A DNA stretch of 64,000 bases, from contig NZ_VUKD01000008.1 of NCBI RefSeq assembly GCF_009193155.1, forward strand, positions 1 to 64,000. The letters run 5' to 3'. Positions 59,287-64,000 of the stretch are shown here, in pieces. Under the pieces are notes generated by a model. The model saw only the letters and a program-made list of their open reading frames with translations, was not told where the DNA came from and ran no database searches. The number at the start of each line of letters is the position of its first letter. The first letter of the stretch is position 1. Made by a program: the position numbers and the translations under genes. Source of the DNA: Georgenia subflava (lineage in GTDB: Bacteria > Actinomycetota > Actinomycetes > Actinomycetales > Actinomycetaceae).

Positions 59287-59306
59287 AACCTACGGTAGCG
59301 TAGGTT
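59287..59306. promoter_or_regulatory. Perfect palindrome upstream of trhA
   Basis: AACCTACG-GTAG-CGTAGGTT, 65 bases before the trhA start and 122 before the divergent isoprenyl synthase start. It resembles the CCTACGG..CCGTAGG operators of TetR-type lipid regulators in actinomycetes and may overlap the promoter. Confidence 0.55.
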
Positions 59307-59370
59307 CGGGTTGCCCGGCTGCCGTCGTCCACCCTCCCCATACCGCACGACCCACGTCACGGAGCCCGCC

Positions 59371-60051
59371 ATGGCAGACCCGCCGAACGCCAGCCCACAG
59401 GGCCAGGACGACACCTTGGCGGCCGCCGTGAAGCCGCGCCTCCGTGGCTGGCTGCACGCCGGCACCGCACCGCTCGCGCTCGTCGCGGGCATCGTGCTCG
59501 TCGCCCTCTCCCCGACGTCCGCCGCCCGGTGGTCGACTGCGGTCTTCGCCGTCACGGCCGTGGTCCTCTTCGGGTGCTCGGCCGTCTACCACCGCGGGAC
59601 CTGGTCACCGCGCGTGACGGCCGCGCTGCGACGCCTGGACCACTCCAACATCTTTCTGCTGATCGCCGGGACCTACACCCCGCTGGCGGTGCTCCTGCTG
59701 GAACGGTCGACGGCGACCGTGCTGCTGCTGGTGGTCTGGGCCGGCGCGATCCTGGGCATCCTCGCCCGGATGGTGTGGCTCAACGCTCCGCGCTGGGTGT
59801 ACGTCCCCATCTACGTGGCGCTCGGCTGGGTCGCGGTCGGCTTCCTCCCGCAGTTCTGGACCGCCGGCGGGCCGGCCGTGTTCTGGTTGGTCGCCGGTGG
59901 CGGGCTGGCGTACAGCCTCGGCGCCGTCGCGTACGGCACCAAGTGGCCGAACCCGAGCCCGCGCTGGTTCGGCTTCCACGAGATCTTCCACGTCGGCACG
60001 GTCATCGGCTGGGCGTGCCACTACGCCGCGGTCTCGGTCGCCGCCTACTGA
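59371..60051 (+). CDS. trhA: Hemolysin III / PAQR family membrane protein TrhA
   Basis: A 226-residue seven-helix membrane protein. PAQR motifs: VLFGCSAVYHRGTWSP (S-x3-H), LRRLDHSNIFLLIAGTYTPLAVLLL (D-H/S-x3), and the C-terminal WFGFHEIFHVGTVIGWACHYAAV with the metal-binding H-x3-H. Work on other bacteria links TrhA to membrane fluidity balance rather than to hemolysis. The ATG at 59371 follows GGAGCCC. It is divergent from the isoprenyl synthase gene. Confidence 0.9.
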   Translation: MADPPNASPQGQDDTLAAAVKPRLRGWLHAGTAPLALVAGIVLVALSPTSAARWSTAVFAVTAVVLFGCSAVYHRGTWSPRVTAALRRLDHSNIFLLIAGTYTPLAVLLLERSTATVLLLVVWAGAILGILARMVWLNAPRWVYVPIYVALGWVAVGFLPQFWTAGGPAVFWLVAGGGLAYSLGAVAYGTKWPNPSPRWFGFHEIFHVGTVIGWACHYAAVSVAAY

Positions 60052-60228
60052 GACCGCGAGGAGAGCACGTCGCGGCGTCCGTGCGGCCGTGCGCTCCGCT
60101 CGCGGCACGTCGGGGATGGCGTCCGGGTTCTCCCGCGAATCCCCACCGCCGGGCGGGCCGCCGGTCTAGTCTTTTCGTGACGCATCGGTGGCAAATGCAA
60201 CCGGAAAGTTCGGGCGAGGGGTTCTCGG

Positions 60229-61398
60229 ATGCCACTGACAGCAGCGGGGGTCGACGCGGCTCGCGAACCACGACGGGCCTCCCCCCGGATTCGGCGAGCG
60301 GTCTCGACGGACCTCGTGACGATCGCCCGAGGCGGTGGCTCGGTGAACCCGTCCGACGAGCCGGAGGCGGTCATCGACCTTGTCCTCGCGGCCCGTCACC
60401 ACCGGGTGGCTCCACTGCTGCACCGCGCGGTGCGCGGGTCCGCCCCGGCGATCGCCGCGCTGGTGGAGCCCGACCGTCGGCTCGCCATCGGACACCACCT
60501 CGGCGCCACCCTCATGCTCGAGGAGTTCGCCGCCGTGGCGGGCTCCCTGCCGTGGGTGACGTTCAAGGGACCGGTTCTCTCTGAGCTGGCTCATCCGGTA
60601 CCCGGAATGCGGACCTACAACGACGTCGATCTCCTCGTCGACCCGCGGGACCTCCGTGAGATCACCAACCGGCTGCTCGACGCCGGGTGGACCGTCGGCG
60701 ACTACCAAGACATGCTGCGCAACCCTGACACGCCGGGCGAGATGCACTGGTTCTCTCCGACCGGACTGGCGGTCGACCTGCACTGGTCGATGATCAACAT
60801 GGCGGTGCGCCGAGCGCAGTTCGCGGTGTCCACGGAGGAACTGCTCGCGCGCCGCGTCCAGGTAACCCTTGGCCTCAACCGCGCCTGGACGATGGATGCG
60901 GCGGACGCCCTGGTCCACATCTGCCTTCATGCGGCCCTGACCGGGGCCAACCGGCTGCTCCTGCTCGTCGACGCCGACCGCATGGCGGCACGGGTGGACG
61001 ACTGGGACGACGTGGCGCGTCGAGCCAGGGCTTGGCGTGCAGCACCGCACGTCGCGCTGGTACTGGCCCGCGCCCGCCGCGTCCTCGGCACCCCGCTCCC
61101 GGCGAACCTCCCGCGGATGCTCGGCGCTACCCGGCCGTTCCGGATCCTCACAGCAGCGTTGGACCTTGCCGCACCCGTGCCTGCGGCTCGCCAGGAGGCC
61201 GGCCCGGCGCGGCTCGTGGCCAGAGCCGTACAGCCTTGGGCGGCACGGACGGTCGTGGCCTCCGGCCGGAGCTCGGCACGTGCACTGCGTGAACGCCTGG
61301 GCGCGCCCACAACCCGACCACCGAGAGAGCGGCTCCCCGCGGATCTGGAGTCGTTGTCGGTCTATCTGGCGGGTGTGGAGTCATCCACGCGTGGATGA
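60229..61398 (+). CDS. Nucleotidyltransferase-fold protein of the RiPP cluster
   Basis: A 389-residue protein of the uncharacterised nucleotidyltransferase family (NTP_transf_5 type). The core is VTFKGPVLSELAHPVPGMRT followed by YNDVDLLVDPRDLREI, with a D-x-D metal pair, and AVDLHWSMINMAVRR later (a third acidic site, Asp-x-His). Such genes recur in lasso-peptide clusters that also carry an HPr-kinase-like gene, with unknown role. It may modify or charge the phosphorylated peptide. The start at 60229 follows GAGGGG at a longish distance. Proteins in this class are about 350-400 residues, so it is complete. Confidence 0.82.
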   Translation: MPLTAAGVDAAREPRRASPRIRRAVSTDLVTIARGGGSVNPSDEPEAVIDLVLAARHHRVAPLLHRAVRGSAPAIAALVEPDRRLAIGHHLGATLMLEEFAAVAGSLPWVTFKGPVLSELAHPVPGMRTYNDVDLLVDPRDLREITNRLLDAGWTVGDYQDMLRNPDTPGEMHWFSPTGLAVDLHWSMINMAVRRAQFAVSTEELLARRVQVTLGLNRAWTMDAADALVHICLHAALTGANRLLLLVDADRMAARVDDWDDVARRARAWRAAPHVALVLARARRVLGTPLPANLPRMLGATRPFRILTAALDLAAPVPAARQEAGPARLVARAVQPWAARTVVASGRSSARALRERLGAPTTRPPRERLPADLESLSVYLAGVESSTRG

Positions 61399-61578
61399 CG
61401 CCGTCGCGGGAAGCCTTTCCCCTCACCCTCCATCACCCTCACCGGGTGCTGCGAATGACCCGCCGGATCATCCGCCGAGGATCACTTACAGCCACTACCG
61501 CCCCATAACCTCCAGAGAACTGCCGAGCGATCCGCGCTGGTAGCCAGCGGTAACCGGAAACGTGAGAGGAGAACCAAC

Positions 61579-61722
61579 ATGGCACAGTACGAAACGCCCA
61601 CCCTGCGAGAGGTGGGCTCCGTGCGCGAGCTGACGCTCGGCCTCGACTCCTGGAAGGAGTGGAAGGACGAGACGTACTTCTGGGGGCACAAGATCCCGCT
61701 GCCCGGCACGGGCACCAGCTGA
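61579..61722 (+). CDS. Lasso-peptide-type RiPP precursor
   Basis: A 47-residue precursor too short for most gene finders. The leader MAQYETPTLREVGSVRELTL has the YxxP-x-L recognition motif and a Thr near the end, both hallmarks of lasso leaders. If Thr is at the usual -2 position, the core begins at Gly21 and runs 27 residues: GLDSWKEWKDE, then TYFWGHKIPLPGTGTS. Glu at core position 7 could close a 7-residue ring with Gly1. If cleavage is after Gly21, Leu1 and Asp9 would give a 9-residue ring. The last residue is Ser. GAGAGGAGAACCAAC before the ATG is a strong ribosome site. Confidence 0.85.
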   Translation: MAQYETPTLREVGSVRELTLGLDSWKEWKDETYFWGHKIPLPGTGTS

Positions 61723-61733
61723 GACAACCACAC

Positions 61734-61768
61734 GGCGCTGCGCGACGCACGGTGCGTCGCGCAGCGCC
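61734..61768 (+). terminator. Attenuator-like hairpin between precursor and cyclase genes
   Basis: Perfect inverted repeat of 17-bp arms (GGCGCTGCGCGACGCAC and complement) around a single G, 12 bases after the precursor stop and 17 before the cyclase start. A partial terminator here would make the precursor mRNA more abundant than the enzyme mRNA, as in known lasso operons. Confidence 0.8.
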
Positions 61769-61784
61769 CTGCGGTTCTGACGCC

Positions 61785-62978
61785 ATGAGGTCACATCCCG
61801 CCCCCATGTTCGCCCGGCTCACCGAGCTGGAGGCGAACGTCGCCAACCCGCTCGGCGCCGATGACACCGCCGCGCTGCCGGATCCGGGCATGAGCACGAG
61901 AGCTGCGCTGGAGCAGACCGTGCTGCCGGCGGTCACTGACGACCGCTGCTACGTGCTCTTCTCCGGTGGCCGGGACTCCTCGCTCGTGCTCGCCGTGGCG
62001 ACCGCCGTCGCGCGGCGGGTCGGTGCGCCCGACCCGATACCGGTCACGGCGGTCTATCCCGGCGATCCGGACGCCGACGAGTCCTCCTGGCAGGATCTGG
62101 TCCTCGAGCACCTGGGCATCGACGAGCGCATCGTGATCCCGGTAACCGCCGAGCGCACCAATCTCGGCCCGGTGGCACGCCGTTCGCTGCGGGCGCGCGG
62201 GCTGGTCTGGCCGCAGTCCGTGCAGACCCAGCCCGTGTTCTTCGAACAGCTCGACCATGGCTCGCTCCTCAGCGGCGAGGGTGGCGACGGATTCCTCGAG
62301 GCGAAGAGGATCACGCCTCTGACGCTCCTGCGGCGCGACTGGCGAAGGCCATCGCCCCAGCAGGTGGGGGCTGCGCTCGGCGCCCTGCAGCCTTCTCGGT
62401 GGGCCGGTGCACGCGAGCGTCGCGAGCTGCTCGCGTCCGAGCGACTGTCCTGGTTCCGCCGACCCGCCCGCGAGCTCATCGCCCGTGACTCCGCCGACGC
62501 ACGCGGCCCGTTGCGCTGGGACGAGGCCACCGCCTTCCTCCTCAGCCGGCGCACGACCACGCTCGGCCTGGGGAACACGAAGGTGGGCGCCGCGGAGTTC
62601 GGCCTCACCATGAGCCATCCGCTGGCGGAGCCCGTTGTCGTCGCCGCGTTGGCGCACGAAGGTGGCCGGTGGGGCTTTCCCGGACGCACCAACCTCTTCC
62701 GGCGCCTCGGCGCCGACCTGCTGCCGGACGCGATCCTGGCGCGCCGGACGAAGGCACGGTTCAACGCGGCAGCCTGGGGGGCGGACGAGCAGGAGTTCGC
62801 ACGGGGCTGGACCGGTGGTGCGTTCTCACCCGAGCTCATCGACGAGGACGCACTCCGCCGCGAATGGCTGAGCGACAGTCCGCACCCGATCACCTACCTG
62901 CTGCAGCACGTCGCGTGGCTACATGCCCAAGGCATCCCGCTCAGCCCCGAGCACGCTCCCGTCTCGACAGCGGAGTGA
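61785..62978 (+). CDS. Asparagine-synthetase-type lasso cyclase, short form
   Basis: A 397-residue ATP-dependent enzyme. The synthetase domain is clear: VLFSGGRDSSLVLAVATAVA (ATP-binding SGGxDS), ITAVYPGD-like PVTAVYPGDPDADE, and SGEGGDGFLEAKRITPL (Asp binding Mg/ATP). C-terminal TKARFNAAAWG and ITYLLQHVAWLH fit the lasso C family. Typical cyclases have an additional N-terminal amidotransferase-like domain of about 200 residues, and here only about 45 residues precede the ATP site. It would activate the ring acid (Glu7 or Asp9) as AMP ester. An internal ATG at 61806 is an alternative start. Confidence 0.82.
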   Translation: MRSHPAPMFARLTELEANVANPLGADDTAALPDPGMSTRAALEQTVLPAVTDDRCYVLFSGGRDSSLVLAVATAVARRVGAPDPIPVTAVYPGDPDADESSWQDLVLEHLGIDERIVIPVTAERTNLGPVARRSLRARGLVWPQSVQTQPVFFEQLDHGSLLSGEGGDGFLEAKRITPLTLLRRDWRRPSPQQVGAALGALQPSRWAGARERRELLASERLSWFRRPARELIARDSADARGPLRWDEATAFLLSRRTTTLGLGNTKVGAAEFGLTMSHPLAEPVVVAALAHEGGRWGFPGRTNLFRRLGADLLPDAILARRTKARFNAAAWGADEQEFARGWTGGAFSPELIDEDALRREWLSDSPHPITYLLQHVAWLHAQGIPLSPEHAPVSTAE

Positions 62979-63114
62979 TCCCCCGGCGGCCTGGCGGCGG
63001 TCCAGTGCTCGCCCTAGCCGGCTGCCGGAACGGGGTGCCCGCGAGCGCTGGACCGCCGACGACCGTCGACCGCACGCACCGTGTGACCCGCCATCCCGTG
63101 GAGCGTGCGCCCGC

Positions 63115-64000
63115 TCAGGCGTTGCTCGCATGGACCAGTGAGAGGCCCGCGAGGACGTCCCGCGCCAGCGTCGCGGAGAAGGGCGGTCCCCACGGGAGTC
63201 TTGCGGCATACACCGGCACCGAGTCGACGATCGCCCCGAGCTCCTGGAACTGCTGATCGAGGACGCTCGGATCCTCCCACCCGACGATGCGCGGGAAGCG
63301 CAGCAGCGTGAATATCGCCTCCTTGGGCCCGAGCCGTACGAGCTCCGGGCCGGCGAGGTCGGCCTCGTGCTGCGGCACTGGGATCACGATGGCCCCGAGC
63401 GGCACGAGATCGTCCGTGGCCGGCACCATGGCGAGGGCGTCGCGGCCGTCGCCGGTGACGCGGCGAGCGGGCGTGTCGTCGAAGAGCGCTGAGAGGTCTC
63501 CGGCCGCCTTGCGCAGCCGCAGCGCGGTGGCCCCGAGACGGCACCGTGGCGGGCCGTCGCCGAGGTCGAGCCGCAGCACATCGTCGGTGATCAGCCGGCC
63601 GCCTTCGGCGCACAGCAGCGTCGCCATGGTGGACTTGCCCATCCCCGAAGCACCCACGAACGCAACCGCGACGCCGCCGACCTGCACCGCGCTCGCGTGC
63701 AGCACCGGATGCCCGCGCATCGCGAGCACGAAGGAGAGCAGGGTCCCGGAGACCAGGACGCCGAGGAGGTCCGCATCGGCGCCGTCGACGGCGCGCACCT
63801 CGACCTCCGTGAGCGTCGGGTCGATCAGGAAGTCGCAGGTGCCGTAGAAGCGTAGGACGTAGCCGTCGTCGACCTGGGTCGCCGTGAACAGCTGCCTCTC
63901 GGGGATGTCGAGGTGCAGGAGGACCCGTCCGTCGGGTCGCTCGTCCGTCCGGGCGATCCGAGCCCCGCGGCGCACCGTGATGTCAGGCGGCCCTGCTGCC
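63115..64000 (-). CDS. HPr-kinase-like protein of the RiPP cluster, 5' end outside the window
   Basis: At least 295 residues. The open frame reaches the window edge (AAGPPDITVRRGARIART) with no stop, so the start lies beyond base 64000. The P-loop is VAFVGASGMGKSTMATLLCAEGG, followed by LITDDVLRLD (Walker B with the Asp pair), in the HPr kinase/PEP carboxykinase fold. GHPVLHASAVQVGGVAV precedes the P-loop as in lasso-cluster kinases (PadeK/ThcoK), which phosphorylate the C-terminal Ser of the peptide. The gene converges on the cyclase gene and is probably the end of a minus-strand operon that starts to the right. Confidence 0.82.
   Translation of the reverse strand, partial: AAGPPDITVRRGARIARTDERPDGRVLLHLDIPERQLFTATQVDDGYVLRFYGTCDFLIDPTLTEVEVRAVDGADADLLGVLVSGTLLSFVLAMRGHPVLHASAVQVGGVAVAFVGASGMGKSTMATLLCAEGGRLITDDVLRLDLGDGPPRCRLGATALRLRKAAGDLSALFDDTPARRVTGDGRDALAMVPATDDLVPLGAIVIPVPQHEADLAGPELVRLGPKEAIFTLLRFPRIVGWEDPSVLDQQFQELGAIVDSVPVYAARLPWGPPFSATLARDVLAGLSLVHASNA

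Overview
The window is GC-rich, gene-dense DNA from an actinomycete. MshB (mycothiol synthesis), fused OppD-OppF ATPases, an LpqY/SugABC-type importer and the succinylase lysine genes dapC/dapD point to the order Micrococcales (Cellulomonas/Georgenia-like). This placement is an inference from gene content, not a measured phylogeny. From memory, the groupings typA-mshB-fdx-aminotransferase and trhA / Z-isoprenyl synthase / phoH2 / xseBA / ispH / ychF also lie close together in Mycobacterium, so much of the window is conserved actinobacterial backbone.

Layout. 1-1.28 kb: an IS110-type transposase cut by the window edge, plus its non-coding flank. 1.28-14.6 kb: core metabolism: dapD overlapping a membrane-anchored transglycosylase-like gene, citrate synthase, dapC-ferredoxin, a VanW-domain protein, a coupled mshB / membrane protein / flavin reductase run, typA, and a PH-domain membrane protein. 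15-27.1 kb: two oligopeptide/dipeptide ABC importers, all on the minus strand, each with a fused two-domain ATPase. 27.7-31.1 kb: small housekeeping genes (GerW-like, HesB-like, nitrilase, Nudix, YidD, phosphoesterase).

31.1-42.8 kb is an accessory island inserted at the 3' end of ychF. A short imperfect copy of the ychF 3' end is found at its far edge. The island holds decayed genes, a large putative nuclease gene split by an IS1634/IS1549-type element, a hipBA toxin-antitoxin pair, a truncated tyrosine integrase, an IS3 remnant and a second two-gene nuclease module. The IS element is bracketed by an exact 132-bp direct duplication of its target. Several island genes are visibly less GC-rich than the backbone.

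42.8-60 kb returns to backbone: ychF, rmuC, ispH, DUF3151, xseA-xseB-pfkB, a trehalose-type LpqY-SugABC importer, carbonic anhydrase, a TSUP transporter, PIN-PhoH, a Z-isoprenyl diphosphate synthase and a hemolysin III (TrhA) protein.

60.2-64 kb is the left part of a RiPP (lasso-peptide-like) cluster: a nucleotidyltransferase, a 47-residue precursor with a YxxP leader, a short asparagine-synthetase-type cyclase that lacks the usual amidotransferase domain, and an HPr-kinase-like protein on the opposite strand that runs off the window. The precursor ends in Ser, the residue that lasso-peptide kinases are known to phosphorylate, so a phosphorylated lasso peptide is predicted. The leader-binding and protease genes (B1/B2) are not in the window.

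A separate theme is that many intergenic gaps carry their own degenerate direct-repeat array (period about 19-45 bp), each with a different unit. They contain no CRISPR-like unique spacers.
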